Assembly (NCBI RefSeq): GCF_963583255.1
Contig: NC_084819.1
Span: forward strand, 13,298,471-13,362,470
Length of the DNA stretch: 64,000 bases
Source of the DNA: Pyrus communis
Lineage: Eukaryota; Streptophyta; Magnoliopsida; Rosales; Rosaceae
Direction of reading: 5' to 3'
This document shows positions 22,701 through 36,520 of the stretch, piece after piece. A model generated the notes under the pieces. The model made no database searches. It was not told the origin of the DNA and was given only the letters and a program-made list of their open reading frames with translations. Position numbers and translations under genes: made by a program. Within the stretch, counting starts at the first letter, position 1; every line of letters starts with the position of its first letter.

Positions 22701-22772
22701 GGTTTCACAGAGATGTGTGATGTTGTGTGGGTCGATAGGCCCCCATCTTCGTTTGGTCTTTGTGTTAAATAA
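19760..22772 (+). pseudogene. LINE ORF2 remnant: reverse transcriptase, zf-RVT and RNase H
   Basis: One frame runs through the piece with a single stop, TAG at 20016-20018, inside the conserved PGPDGF..FYQ motif; the open part is 20049-22772. Reverse transcriptase motifs: RPISLCNYSYKI, KLDMQKAYDRVEW, GLRQGDPLSPYLF and the catalytic FADDTLLF near 20700. Next is the zinc-binding zf-RVT segment (CPICCCHDETIEHIFLSC, about 21920-21975). Last is a plant-type RNase H (RVT_3) with NVDASW, AAEAYAL, LESDS and AHEIAS. Apart from the nonsense codon and the missing endonuclease N-terminus it is well preserved, so the insertion is fairly young. It cannot mobilise itself. Confidence 0.95.
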
Positions 22773-22947
22773 TGATGGACTTCCTTGTCCTCATTAAGTT
22801 GGGTGTGGTGGTGCTGGGGGTGACGCCTCTTCTAGGTGGAGGGGTCCTTGTGTTTTATCCCTTGTCACTGCTTGTTATTGTTTTAGTGTTTGCCTCTCTG
22901 TAGGCCTTTTATGAATTGGGTTCTGGGCGTTCAAAAAAAAAAAAAAA
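19760..22947 (+). mobile_element. 5'-truncated L1-type LINE with poly(A) tail
   Basis: The sequence splits a flank that is continuous in copy 1 (8157/8158). It begins inside the ORF2 reverse transcriptase region, so the endonuclease is missing, and it ends with a 3' UTR (22773-22932) and 15 A at 22933-22947. The left flank ends CAATCCAAA and the right flank starts GACTCCCC, as in the empty site. So no bases were lost, and any target duplication is at most AAA, hidden in the tail. Confidence 0.95.
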
Positions 22948-23560
22948 GACTCCCCTCAACAGTTCCATTGAGAAATTGACTAATACTGTCGACTCTCGAC
23001 CAATACAAAACTAAGTTGCAATTCTTCTGAGGGCAGGTCTAGAGGAACTTCCTAACCAAAGATTGGTCCTATAATAATTGATCACTATGTTTTTTTTTTG
23101 CTAAATAGGATCCAAATTCAATCACTCCAAGTCATACCAATCATGGAATCGAACGAGAAAGAGTCCGTTTCCTTTCCTACTTGCATTGAACAGATTCAAA
23201 CAGGAATCCAAAAATATAGCTACATACAATGCAAATGCCAAAGTCAGAAACATCTGATCAGATGAGAAACATAAAGCAATTACTAAACAAGCTCATAAGT
23301 GCCAACTAACAACACATCAACACGAAAATTTATCCACAATATCGATCAAATTCCCTAATTATAGTCCATTAAAACCAGCTTTCTAATCTAAATTTCTACA
23401 CATAAAGAAAAAGAAAGCGCTGTGGTCCTGTAATTTGTTGCTATGCAGCGTGGGCTAGCTGATTCGAAATATTCACCGGTAACAACCAAATTCAAACATG
23501 GAATTCAATTTTTCCGGATTTTATCGGAATCCAAACGAAGGATAAGAAAAGGCGGGTTAG
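22948..23560. other. Downstream flank of CNGC copy 3, non-coding
   Basis: 22948-23297 matches 8158-8497. The rest to about 23560 has no clear coding sequence. If the minus-strand exon at 23577-23632 is real, this would be its first intron. Confidence 0.6.
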
Positions 23561-23576
23561 GGCAGAGGATAAACTC

Positions 23577-23632
23577 ACGAGCTGTCTGACGCGGAGAGCC
23601 TGGAGAAATTTCCGAGCTAAGATCGCAGCCAT
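23577..23632 (-). CDS. First exon of a mitochondrial protein gene, NDUFS8-like, isolated
   Basis: On the minus strand the ATG at 23632 opens MAAILARKFLQALRVRQL, followed by a consensus donor (AGCTC|GTGAGT). This Arg-rich, acid-free start resembles the targeting peptide of the plant 23-kDa (TYKY, NDUFS8) subunit of respiratory complex I as I remember it, including an exon boundary soon after. No further exons are visible leftward, where CNGC copy 3 and the LINE lie. It is therefore an orphan exon, either separated by rearrangement or with a very long intron. The identification rests on 18 residues. Confidence 0.4.
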
Positions 23633-24170
23633 GGCCGGTGGTGGCTGAGTCGATGGGTCTTCGTCGACGCCAGTGGATTCGATTTGGGGACGTGAGCAGG
23701 TCAGTGCCAATCCTGCATTTTCTCCCTTTCTGTCGATATGGGGCCTGTGCAAGCCAACAGGATGCTCTCCGGATCCTTTTGGTGAGGATCCTTTTAGCTG
23801 AGATAAAATTTGTGAATTTAATTGTTTTTGTTGGGTTTGATTGGTTTTTTTGTTGATTGGTAGTGAATTTTTATGGGTTTTGATGGATTTTGGCTCCGTT
23901 GCCTATTGGATTCATCGTTGGTGCACTAACATCAACCCAGCCAGGAGTCTTGGTCTGCCATCTTCTCCTGTACCCGTTGTCGTCGACATCGGAGAAGTTC
24001 CCAAATCGTCGTCGGATTGGTCCGGATCTGGTTGGTTCGACGCGGCGGCGCTTTGGTCGGTGGCGTCCTCGAGGAAGCTGAGATCCTCGTCGTCGTTGTA
24101 GATCGAAAGTGAGTCACCGTTGGGGGTGGGAATCGGTCGCTGGGGATATTTAAGCCTTCATCAAGTTTTT
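23633..24170. other. GC-rich upstream region, possible second exon-like ORF on minus strand
   Basis: More GC-rich than its surroundings and rich in CG dinucleotides, like a gene 5' region. On the minus strand, 24115 to about 23940 reads an acidic frame (for example DDEDLSFLEDATDQ) without stops. I do not recognise a family and cannot tell a real exon from chance. Confidence 0.25.
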
Positions 24171-25226
24171 TGCTATTATTTTTACGAAACTAATTAAAAT
24201 TCTCAAGAGTTTTAGTTTTAATTAAAATGATAAAAAATGTAATAAATAAATAGTATTAGGAATAACTTTTTAATATAAAAATGTCTTTAACGTAAAAAAT
24301 GAACAGTACCAAAAATATTTCATTAAGATTTACCTTATTTTTCTGTTTTAATTTTATTTAACTGATTTTTATTAAACAAAATTAACTAAGGGCTGGGTTT
24401 TCTTTCTGCTAAGGGCTGGGATTTCTTTCTGCTGCAGTAATTTTAGAAACTTAATTTTTTTTATGTTGGGCTCTATAATCTAGTCCGTGTAGAATTTGGA
24501 GTTCTTATCGTTATGATTAATTTTGAAATGCTTTTATTAAATAAAATTATAGGATGATTTTTTATTAAAATAGTCTTGGTCTAATCCGTTTTTATTAAAG
24601 CTTCCTTAAAATTTTTACCTATGAAAAGTTTATGAAAGTCTATTAAAAAAAAAATGATATACACTAGCCCTGCTGCCCTGTTGTGTTTTGGATTTAGGAT
24701 TGTGGGCGCCAATTGGAAATCGAATGAAGAAGAGGAACAATTTGTGGTTAGGTTTATTGGTTAGAAGATATTGAAAGGCCTGCATTTTCCATCTTAAGGA
24801 TACTGTTTGGTTTTAATATCATCCGTAAACTATTATTTCAATTTCCAAAATAGAATGAGGATTTTTAGATTGAAGTACCGAAATGCATTTTAAATGTTTC
24901 TATAACAAATTTTTTATTTTCTTTCAAAAAAAGGATAAACGGATAAAAGAAAAAGGTAAACGGGGTGAAAAATGAGTAAACGCATAAATAGATATGCGGT
25001 TATGGTTAAATAGATATGCCATTACGGTTAAATGGGTAAGCGGTTACGGTTAAATGGGTAAGCGGTTACGGGTACGGTTAACAGTTTTATAAATAGGTAT
25101 GGGTATACCCATTTATGCAATTACCCAACGGATAAACGGTTACATGTAAATAATCGCAGTTACCCACCCGTCATAACCGTTGCCCATCCCTAGAAGTGAC
25201 CTATATTTATCAATGTGTCCTACCTA
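24171..25226. other. AT-rich intergenic DNA with an hAT-like subterminal region
   Basis: No gene seen. At about 24950-25193 there is a run of degenerate GGTTACGGTTAAA/TGGGTAAGCGG repeats ending CCGTTGCCCATCCCTAG. This looks like one end of an hAT-type element (TIR like CTAGGGATGGGCAACGG). The other end was not found. Confidence 0.4.
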
Positions 25227-25404
25227 GGGGTGGTTCGGTAAGGGATCCCAAACTGAAAATGCAATTCTGAATCCCAAACTGAAATTTTTTGAAACCAGAA
25301 TTCGAAGACCAATCCCGAATCGAAATTTCAGTACTTCCAATTTTCGGTATTTCGGGATGGTTTGGTATTTCCAAATTTATACAAATTGAAATACCAATCA
25401 TTCA
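25227..25404. mobile_element. hAT-like terminus (left), possibly paired with right end at 30838
   Basis: Starts CTAGGGGTGGTTCGGT and continues with repeated TTTCGG/CCCGAA and TTCGGTATTTCGGG motifs, the mirror of the block ending GCCCCTACCTGG at 30838. An element spanning 25227-30838 would hold a later LTR insertion. No 8-bp duplication could be confirmed, so the pairing is tentative. Confidence 0.35.
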
Positions 25405-28400
25405 TGACAAGTCAAATTAACATGCAACCAAATTTTAATAAGTGAATTTACGAAAATGCCCTTCGTGGCATATGCGTTGATTTTGTTTGACCGTCTTGTT
25501 GTGCCACGTAAGACTCATTTTCTTGACGTATTCTCATAGTACTTGTCGCTACGAACGCGTTGGCGCAAATGGAACATAATTTGAAGTTATAACAAAGATT
25601 CTACGAACCTTTAAACATCGAGGGCATTTTGATAAATGGACAATTGAACATGTGAAATTGGTTGTGTGCCACGTGGGACCCACAGATTGATCCCCGTTTT
25701 TCTGGATTCTTCTTTTCCTCTTCTCCTTTCTCCCGTGACTCTCATCTCAGCTCACATCTCTCTCTCGCCCTCAACTCCCTCCCCGTGACACTTAAGCACC
25801 AATCCACCTTTCCGACGAATTAACGACTTGAAAATCACCATATTCTTACTCTCCTCGGACCTAGAAACCTGAATCAAATTTTGGTTTCTCGGAATACTGT
25901 GCACGGATGCCATTTCAAGAACCTTCATTGGAGCCGTGGGTTTCCCTTCAGTTTCAGACAATTTACAGCCATATTTTGAACTCAAAACAGGTATAAATCG
26001 ATTCCTCATGTTGTGTAGACGAATTTTCATGTTTGGATCGTGTGATTTGGTGGAGAAATGAGAAAGTTATAACGATTTAAAGTTTGCGCAGTTTCCGGCG
26101 ACCTCCGCCATTTTCGAGTCATTTTCCGGAAAAATCACGGCGATATAGCCATCATGAAAGGTACCAATCTCTTCATCTCGTCGAGAATTATGATTTACGT
26201 TTTCGAATCACTTGATTTCGTTGAGTATTGACAAAGTTATGGATGTTGAAAGGTTGCCCAGAAATTCTGACGAATTTCCCAGTTTTCCCGCGGACAGCCG
26301 TCTTTCAGGCCATTTTACGGCCATCGCCGGCGACCATTTAGACTCCAAGTAGGTATACCTTTGTTCTACACTTCTCTAGCTTCGATTTGGTATATTATGG
26401 GTCGAATTTGGTTGCTAAACAAGTGAGATATGGAGTTCTAAAGATTGCTCAGGAAATCTGCAAAATCTTCAGAATCTGACGAAATTCCATTAAGGGCCGC
26501 CACTTGATTTGAATAGTAATCGACGATTAGACCGTTGGATCGTCACCAAACTTTAGTACATTATAGTACGTAATATTTGAGGACCATAAGAACTTACGAA
26601 TCGGGGATCCGACATACGGATCTTTCTGAATTGGATTTGTAAGTTCATAAAATAAAACGTTAACCGTTACTTGAAATTGTAATTGGAGGGGATCCAATCG
26701 TGGGATCGTAATGAAACTTTAGTATGTTGTTCTAGAAGCTTAATGTGGATCTTGGGAAGTTACTGATCGGAAATCCGAGGTGCAGATCTTCTGGATTGAG
26801 TTACGTAGAGCTGTGGACCCTACCGTCAATTTTTGATCAACGGTTGACTTTTGGTCAATAGGTCTCAAATCATTCTAGAACACCCTTAGGGATTTATTTT
26901 ACGTAAGTTACATGTTCTATCGATAAGAATTCTGAGATGTGATTTGATAATTGTTTTAGGCACCGATCGTTCGTGACACTTCGATATTCGTGCTAGGGAG
27001 TTGTAGCACGAACTCCAGATGAGTGGGTCTTTTGCTTTTTATAGTATATATACGAATGAATGATAGTTTCCACAAATGCTTTTGAATTGATTCATGCACT
27101 TCATGCCATATCTAAAATGTGTGATACTTTAAATGTTGCATTAGTATGAATTATATTTATATTGAATGATGTTGTGGACGCCCAGGTAAGCTTCAGGTGA
27201 GTACATGTTGATGATAGGGATTTCAGTGTGTATGGTTATGTTTAGATGCATTTAGTGCTTATTATATGTTGATGATAGGGATTTCAGTGTGTATGGTTAT
27301 GTTTAGATGCATTTAGTGCTTATTATCTTGCACCCCGGTGTTAGTGCTTGATACAACCAATATTGCATACATTTTAATGCCCTTTTAGTTTAGATTTTTG
27401 TTATGTTTTTGAGTGAATTTAGTTTGTTTCATTTAGTTTTATGATTTTCTTAGATTTGAAGAGTGAAGATGAAGAAAGAAGAAAAAGGAGCACTTTTGCA
27501 ATTGAAACGAGTTATGTGTCCTGGAAGCAGAAACTGTATGTGCAAATCAGCCAACTTGATGGAATAAACTGTACTTCCTCAGAGTGAACCAGCTGTTAAG
27601 CCTTATACCATTGGAAAGATATGGATGTTAGCTTTCAGAGGAATTTTACGGACTGTGATTCCAAGTTTCCTAAATGGTGTTATGAAGATTTTCGTACAAG
27701 ACGTCGATCAGCCAAGTCTATGCGGAAATTGCAAAGTCTCTTGAGTTTTTCAAGTCTTCATTCAGTCGAAGCCCAAAGCCCAAGTTAGAATGTGTTGAGC
27801 TGACTCTAATCCTATTTCGAATGGGTTTGAAGTAATTATATGGGAAGTTTACTTGCCACATCACCAGTCATGCAATAGAAAGGATACCACAAGACCTACT
27901 TATGTTAGGACTTGTCTACTATACAAAGAGGGTTTTGGGAACGTGTTTTTGGAGAGAGTTTAAGGAGCAGAGAGGAGAGGTCGCAGCTAGGAGTAAAAAG
28001 AAGAGCAGTAGTCGACGACCATCTTTCCTAAGTTTTTCATGTTTTTCAGAATTTTAATTAGGTTTTCGTATTTTATGAGTAACTAAACTTTTTTTTTCTA
28101 GGGTTAGGATGATGCCCTAGCATGAATGTTTATGGTTTTTAATTTTATTCATTGGATTTCTAGTTTCTTTTAGATGAATGCTTAATCACTGTTTGAATTG
28201 TTACTTTTTGTTTGAGTTCTTTGATTGATCACCTTAGGACTTTGCATCTAGTAAGATTGGAAGATGAATTTGAGGCTGAACTAGCAATATAATTCAATTA
28301 GCTTCTTGTGGTTAAGTGTGGTAAATTACATTATTGCTTGACAAAGAATAATGGTTTGCTTGGTTCCCTTGTTTTCTAGAGCGAAAAGAGTCCTATTTGT

Positions 28401-29718
28401 TAAATTTATGCCTTAACTAGGATAGATTGTATGTTAGGATCCTCTGCCTGAACTAGGAAAGAATCATTCACTTAAGGAAAACTATGGTCTAATGTGCCTA
28501 ATAAGGACTTAGATATGGGAATTATCATCTAAAGAATCGAAAGATCCGTTGAATGCATTGAAACCTAAACTAGATTGCTTGTGGTTGATTACGAATCCCT
28601 AGATTTTCATCACTTACCTTAAAACACAACGTTTTCTTCCCTTTAATTTTAGTTTTCATTTAAGGTTCTGTTTTTGTTCATTTTTACAATCATCACAACA
28701 AATTCTTCACATCCTTGATTGATTTATTACTTAAGATCGAGTCTAGTTCGTTGTTTGGGTTTGTGTGTTATTTATATTATTAGACTTGGTTTAGTTTATC
28801 GAATTGGAGATTGAATTAGAATCCTCGTGGGAATGATACTTGGACTTGCTAAACACTATATTACGATTATCTTGTGCACTTGCAAGTTTACACCAGTGCT
28901 CCACCTGAGGACAGGGCCCTAGCCTTCACGTGATCGTTCACCTCCCGCACCACATGCTCACCTTGGATCCAAGGCAGGTGCCAACCTATCGTACAGACCA
29001 CATTAGATGGTTCCGACTCGTAGGTGACTTGCGATACTTCGCACAGCCTTCACGTGATCGTAGCACTTGAGCATACCTATTTACACCCAGCCCTGTCGTA
29101 CATACCATAATAGGTGTTTCCGACTCGTGTGCAGACATACTTGATGAGCTATGGATTTAGCCGTACAGGTCACATTAGATGACTTCGACTGACATATTAT
29201 TTTATATTGATTCAGAGCACCTGGCTTACACATTTCATTGTTGAGACACCTTGACATGGCATACTTTGATTTTCACTGCTCTTAAGCATGATTTTTATAT
29301 ACATATGTAGTATTATTTTCTAGGAACTATACAGGTTTTACAGCGAGGGGTTATAATGTTTCCACAAGGTTTTTATTGAAACTTTATTTTCAGGCCCACT
29401 CACCCTTGTTTTTCGCCCCTCCAGGTTTTAGCTGCTGAAAATTTGTATCGACGAGGATTCTTGGCGAATCTCAGTATAGGTGGCTACCTCTGAGGGTATG
29501 ATTTTTACCCACACTACTGTACTTTACTTATGCTCTGACGTCGCGTATGAAATGGGTTCATTCCCGCTCACAGCGTACTCTAATATTTAGGCACTTTTAG
29601 GTTTAAATTTATTCACATTTTCCACATCACTATACTTTATGGCTTCGTCACCTTCCAGGTGTCGGCCAATATAGCTCGATTCGGAGTCCTAGTGCACATT
29701 TCGAGTCGGGGTGTGTCA
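25405..29718 (+). repeat. Gypsy-family LTR (solo or truncated), interrupted
   Basis: Begins near TGACAAGTCAAATTAAC and ends GTCGGGGTGTGTCA (29718). It shares with the complete element's LTR the TAGACCGTTGGATCGT-like leader blocks, CCCAGGTAAGCTTCAGGTGAG, the CCGGTGTTAGTGCT block, the hairpin modules (28985-29190) and the TTTTACAGCGAGGGG block. A 57-bp segment is tandemly duplicated at 27207-27326. It is split by the solo LTR at 27349-28895. No coding genes; the minus ORF at 25752-26030 is fortuitous. Confidence 0.65.
27349..28895 (+). mobile_element. Nested solo LTR with 5-bp target duplication
   Basis: Starts TGATACAACC and ends TTTACACCA (TG...CA), flanked on both sides by GTGCT (27344-27348 and 28896-28900), inside the gypsy-family LTR. 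The 1547 bp contain no ORF. The 3' part (ATCCTCGTGGGAATGATACT, then CTTGTGCACTTGCAAG) resembles Tat/Athila-type LTR ends. A truncated second copy of the same insertion is at 8843-9016. Confidence 0.75.
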
Positions 29719-30038
29719 TTTGAAAACTAACAATACAATTTTTTAATTTTGTATTGAAAAGATATAGACACATTTGGTTGAGAAGCAGCACTGCAGGGTG
29801 AATGTGTGTGGGAGGTTCGTACCGGCAGTTGTGATGATAAAAGGGCTATGGGTACTACCTTAGACCAAAAATGGCGGAGTTAAAATTCTCCTAGAGTTGG
29901 ATGGCAGCCTTGAACAAATGGAGTAAAGGGCTATGGTTACTACTTGTAGACCACACCAATTATGTTTTTACTAGTAGTTTGCAACAATTCAAATGTCCTT
30001 TTTTTAGTACTTGAATTCAACATTCAACTTCAACATGC
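29719..30038 (+). pseudogene. Diverged copy of the unknown C-terminal fragment and flank
   Basis: 29765-29925 matches 10184-10337 (GCAGGGTGAATGTGTGTGGG and AGGTTCGTACCGGCAGTTGT are common) but carries small deletions and insertions that break the frame. Just before it, CAATACAA and TTGTATTG form a small inverted repeat at about 29729-29755. Confidence 0.4.
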
Positions 30039-30444
30039 ATGTAACCAAAATAAAATAGGGTAAGTAACAAAAACAAAAGCAAAAGCACAAAAATAAGTTA
30101 AAAACTATAATTCCAAAATAAAATAAATTCCAAGCCAAAAGCAAAAAGAAAAGCTTAAATATATACTAGCCTACACACTTTGTGTATATGAACACATTTT
30201 TTTAGAAAATGAGAAAGAGAGGGAGAGGGAGAGAGGAAGAACGTGGGGGGAGTGAGAGGTTTTTTTATTTTATTTTAATATTGAAGGCATTTTAACATCA
30301 CTTGTATGTGAGACTTCAATAAAAAACTGTAAAATTTGAACATGTGAAATTACATTATTGCCCATCATTTTTTTTTTGTGTGATAGAAGACTAATTTGTC
30401 TTGTCACCCTCTTTTGGTTGACAAAGAGGGTTTCATTAATTAGT

Positions 30445-30497
<53 letters not shown>

Positions 30498-31203
30498 CCA
30501 TTTTTACTTCTCACACACCATTTGTTGATTTTCTGTCCATTGACCTTCTTCAATTAATCCGATTCGACGGTCGAAAATTAGAAAGGGCGTGTGAGAAGTA
30601 AAAAAGAGTGTGTGGATATCACACCCTTATATATATATATATATATAATATTCATTTTCGGTTCGGTATTGGATTACCGAAACATTGAGAAGGCAATACC
30701 AATTTCCGTACCGAAATTTCGAGATTGGTTCGGTATGTCATCCCAAAAATTTCAGGAATTTTGGTTTGGAACTTTTTTGGTTTAAGATCGGAATTTGTTT
30801 GGTTTGGTTTGGAATTTTCGGAAAATTTTCCAGCCCCTACCTGGTATAATGTGGCCTTTTAAAATGTGATATCTCTAACATTACTTAGTAGGTACTCAAG
30901 TATGATTTAACTCGTCACTTGTAATCCAGAAATTTATAGTTCTGCTGAAGCAACCATTCCATGCAAAATAAATAAGAAATTAAAGGATAAGACCCCATTT
31001 GCAGTTCATCCGCTGTCCGGGACAGTTGGCAAGTGGCCCCATGTATTTCTGTGGTTGGTGAGCACAATTACACATGGTAAAAGGTTCGTACTTGGGAAAA
31101 GACCAAGACCCCATTGACCATTATAAATCTAACGACTTTCGTACTTGGGATCATTCAGAGCTCAGAGGATCTTGTACCATCATAACTTAGTAAGCTTAAG
31201 TTA
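30039..31203. other. Upstream flank of CNGC copy 4
   Basis: Collinear with the copy 2 flank. It holds a (TA)n run of about 47 bases (30448-30494), a second short (TA)n (30628-30648), the hAT-like right terminus ending at 30838, the unoccupied MULE target TTAACTCGTC (30907-30916) and a conserved TATAAAT (31122-31128). No gene. Confidence 0.7.
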
Positions 31204-31374
31204 TGATGGATTTTGATGAACCAATTCAAAAAATAGAGAGCTTCGATGACGAGTCAATCAACTTTACAAGGTTTCATATTTCTTTTAATATCTCTAACAG
31301 GTTTTTTTTTTCTTTTAAAATTAAAACGAAGGTTTTTTTTTTTTTTGGGTTTTAAAATTAAAACAAAGGATTCT

Positions 31375-33277
31375 AATGGCCCATTGACTGTTGATAGTTG
31401 ACCCGTCAACGTTGACTTTTGTTGACTTTTTTCGGGTTTTGGCTCGGGACCTCTCTTAAGGTTTTTCGACATCCCAATTCCATTTTTTACATCTGTTTAG
31501 TGAAATTCAAGTGTTTTAACATAGTTTTGGAGTTGATCACCACTTGAATCTGCAATTGGTGGAGATTTGACCGTTGGATCGTGATGATATTTTAGTATGT
31601 TGTTCTAGAACTATAATGAGGATTTGGGAACTTACGGATCAGAATTTTAATGTGCGGATCTTCTGTATCGAGTTACGTAGAGTTGTGGACCTTATCGTTG
31701 ACCTTTGACCGTCAATTGACTTTTGGTCAATCGGTCCCAAATCATTCTGGAATGTCCTAGATGACGTGTACAAGTTACGATTACGTGTTTTATCGATAAA
31801 ATTCTGAGATGTGGTTTGATATTTGTTCTAGTCGATGATCGTTTGTGACGCCTCGATATTCATGCTAGGGAGTCGTAGCTCGACCTCCAGGTGAGTGACT
31901 TTAATATATGTGATATGGTCATTACCCTGATTTCTTGTATTAGTATCCTTTGTGGATATGACTTGGTTTTATAAATACATTTTCTATAAAATTGTTATTT
32001 TTATATTTAGCCATCGATCTATTTTTATTAAATGTCACTTGACTTCTGTATTGGAAATATTTGTGAAATGAGATTTGAAATGCATGTTAAATTGTTTGTG
32101 AAATGTGAGGGCTAGTAGTGGACCGTTAACCATGATCATGGGGATTTGTTTGCTTCGATATTGTTTCATTTCTCGCTTCGTTGATTCGTTCTAAATTTAG
32201 TACTTGTGTTTTGTTTCATTTTGTTAAGCCTTTCTAAATTGGGAACTTGATTCATGTCTTGTTTCTTCAAGCCATTGTTATGTTTTTTGGACTTCCGCTC
32301 GGTTTCGTTGAGTGGTCAAGTTCTCTGCTCCGTCTAGATTCTGTTGAGTGGTCTGAAATCCCTCATACTTTGCGATTATGTTTAGTGGTCCAGAATCGTA
32401 TCCTGCTTTGGATTTCATTGAGAGGTCTGATATCCGTTGTACTCCGCGATTCCATTGAGTGGTCCAGAATTGTATCCACTCGGATTCCTTTGAGAGGTCT
32501 GGAGACCCTTCTACTTCATGATTCTGTTGAGTGGTCAGGAATCGTATACTGGTTTGGATTCCATTGAGTAGTCCGGAATCCCTCTTTGTATTTTGGTTCT
32601 GTTGAGTGGTCCGGAACCCAATGTTGTTAGATTTCATTGAGTGGTCCGAAATCTTATTCATTGACTTCATTGATTTGGTGATTCCTTGGATTCAGCTTGG
32701 ATTGAGAAAACTTCAGAGACGTAGGCTTGAGTCAAACCGTGTTGCTCTAGCCTTGCATTTTGGTGTATCATATGAGATATTGATTGTGAACCTTTGTGAT
32801 TTGTTTTAGACGGGCAAACGGGTGTTTGTGTGACTTCTTCAGGAAATTCAGTGGCTTGATTATGATTTCATAAAATACGATTTTATATTTGATGTTTATA
32901 AACCGTGATCGATGGATGGTTTTTATTTTTATCACATGCGTTGCATTATTGTCACTCACACGAGCTTGCGGCTTATCCGGGTGGTTGTTTGCCTGCTGCA
33001 CCATTCCCACAGTGTAGGGGGCGATTGTGCAAGTTTAATGGATACGAGGAGCTTTGGGGTGGCAAACAGAGTTCAGAGAGCTTGGAGTGATTAGGTTACC
33101 CCCATATCTTTCTTTGTACTTTCTTTGAACTTTCTTTTGGGAGCCTATGGGCATGTGTTGGTCCTATGGTAAATATTCTTAATTTCAATTCAATATTTCA
33201 GTTTGTATTCTTGACATTCCCCTACAATCTTCTATCATGTGTCGATTTCGGGCGTATATTGGGATCGGGGCGTGACA
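31375..33277 (+). repeat. LTR fragment inside CNGC copy 4
   Basis: Begins abruptly at AATGGCCCATTGACTG and ends GGGATCGGGGCGTGACA. It carries the leader-like blocks seen in the other gypsy LTRs (GACCGTTGGATCGTGATGA, GATATTCATGCTAGGGAGTC). It contains a degenerate tandem repeat (32300-32660). No target duplication is visible, because host exons 2-4 are lost at the same place. Confidence 0.6.
32300..32660. repeat. Degenerate 35-40 bp tandem repeat in LTR
   Basis: About ten copies of a unit centred on TTGAGTGGTCCGGAATC, with variants GAGAGGTC and TTTAGTGGTCC. The long ORFs on both strands here are a by-product of the repeat and should not be taken as genes. Confidence 0.85.
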
Positions 33278-33656
33278 TAGTTTTGCAAATCCAGCCGTTG
33301 AATGAGTTGTCCTATTTCAAATATTGTTTTAATATATTGCTCCAATGATTTCTGCTGTTCTTTTGCTTCAAATCTCAAGTCCAGTACCTACGCATGGGAA
33401 ACGGTCTTTGTCATTTTTATTTCGATCAGTGGCGTGATACTATTCATATATCTGCTTGGACATTTGCAGGTCGGTGATGAGTTATATTTTGTATCTCTGT
33501 TCTCTTTTGAGTAGTTTCTACATATATGCATGTAAATTTGACGATCTAATAAACTCAAGTCCAAACCTCCATGTTGTGGAGTAGACATATATGCAAGCAA
33601 CTAGCAGAACATATAGGATATGGCAGAGGTAGAAAGCCATATTTCCACAAATAGTT

Positions 33657-36107
<2,451 letters not shown>

Positions 36108-36160
36108 GAAGAAACAACAACAAAGCCTTTTCCTACTAAGTGTGGTCGGCTGTGGGAGGA
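36108..36160 (+). repeat. SINE-like 3' fragment (AACAACAACAAAGCC...GTCGGCT)
   Basis: AACAACAACAAAGCCTTTTC, then a short AAGTGTGGTCGGCT block, resembles the end of the Au-type SINE/retroposon family common in plants. It is immediately followed by 5S rRNA sequence. Confidence 0.4.
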
Positions 36161-36218
36161 TGCAACACGAGGACTTCCCAGGAGGTCACTCGTTCTAGTA
36201 CTACTCTCGCCCAAACAT
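36161..36218 (-). rRNA. 5S rRNA fragment (3' half), not a functional gene
   Basis: The minus strand reads TTGGGCGAGAGTAGTACTAG, then GACCTCCTGGGAAGTCCTCG and TGTTGC. This is the second half of plant 5S rRNA with a few changes. Without the 5' half, which holds much of the internal promoter, it should not be transcribed by Pol III. It may come from a Cassandra-type TRIM, whose LTR contains 5S sequence, or from a retroposed 5S. Confidence 0.75.
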
Positions 36219-36520
36219 AATCGGTAAACAGACTGAATTGCACATATTGTGGAGAAAGAGAGAAATCAAACTGAGAAAATTCCAAGAACGTTCTTTTCTT
36301 TATCGGTGACCTGAAAATTTCTTTTAAAACATTTTCACATGCTTGACATTATATCATGCTAATATCATAGATCACAAAACTTGAGATAGTTTCATGTTCA
36401 AATGGGAACGTGGATGTTATTGATCATAGTTTTAAAGAAAAGTAACAGGACATGAGAGTCTTATATTGTCCTTTGTTTTGTCCTACTAAACAAATAAATT
36501 TAACGGAAAAAAATCAAGAC

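Larger units (their letters stand above)
31204..33655 (+). pseudogene. CNGC copy 4: exon 1, exon 5 and part of exon 6 only
   Basis: Exon 1 (31204-31271) reads MDFDEPIQKIESFDDESIN. Exons 2-4 are missing and replaced by LTR sequence (31375-33277). Exon 5 (33357-33468) reads SFASNLKSSTYAWETVFV and ends in GHLQ, but its acceptor is mutated: CTG where copies 2 and 3 have CAG. A shortened exon 6 start follows (33585-33640). The last exon is absent. It is a relic of the same duplicated locus, and similarity ends near 33655. Confidence 0.85.

Noticed and set aside
30448..30494. Small ORF with an isoleucine-tyrosine repeat (30270-30497)
   Set aside because: Translation of a (TA)n microsatellite.
32247..32670. 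Overlapping ORFs of 106 and 130 codons on opposite strands
   Set aside because: Product of a 35-40 bp degenerate tandem repeat in an LTR.
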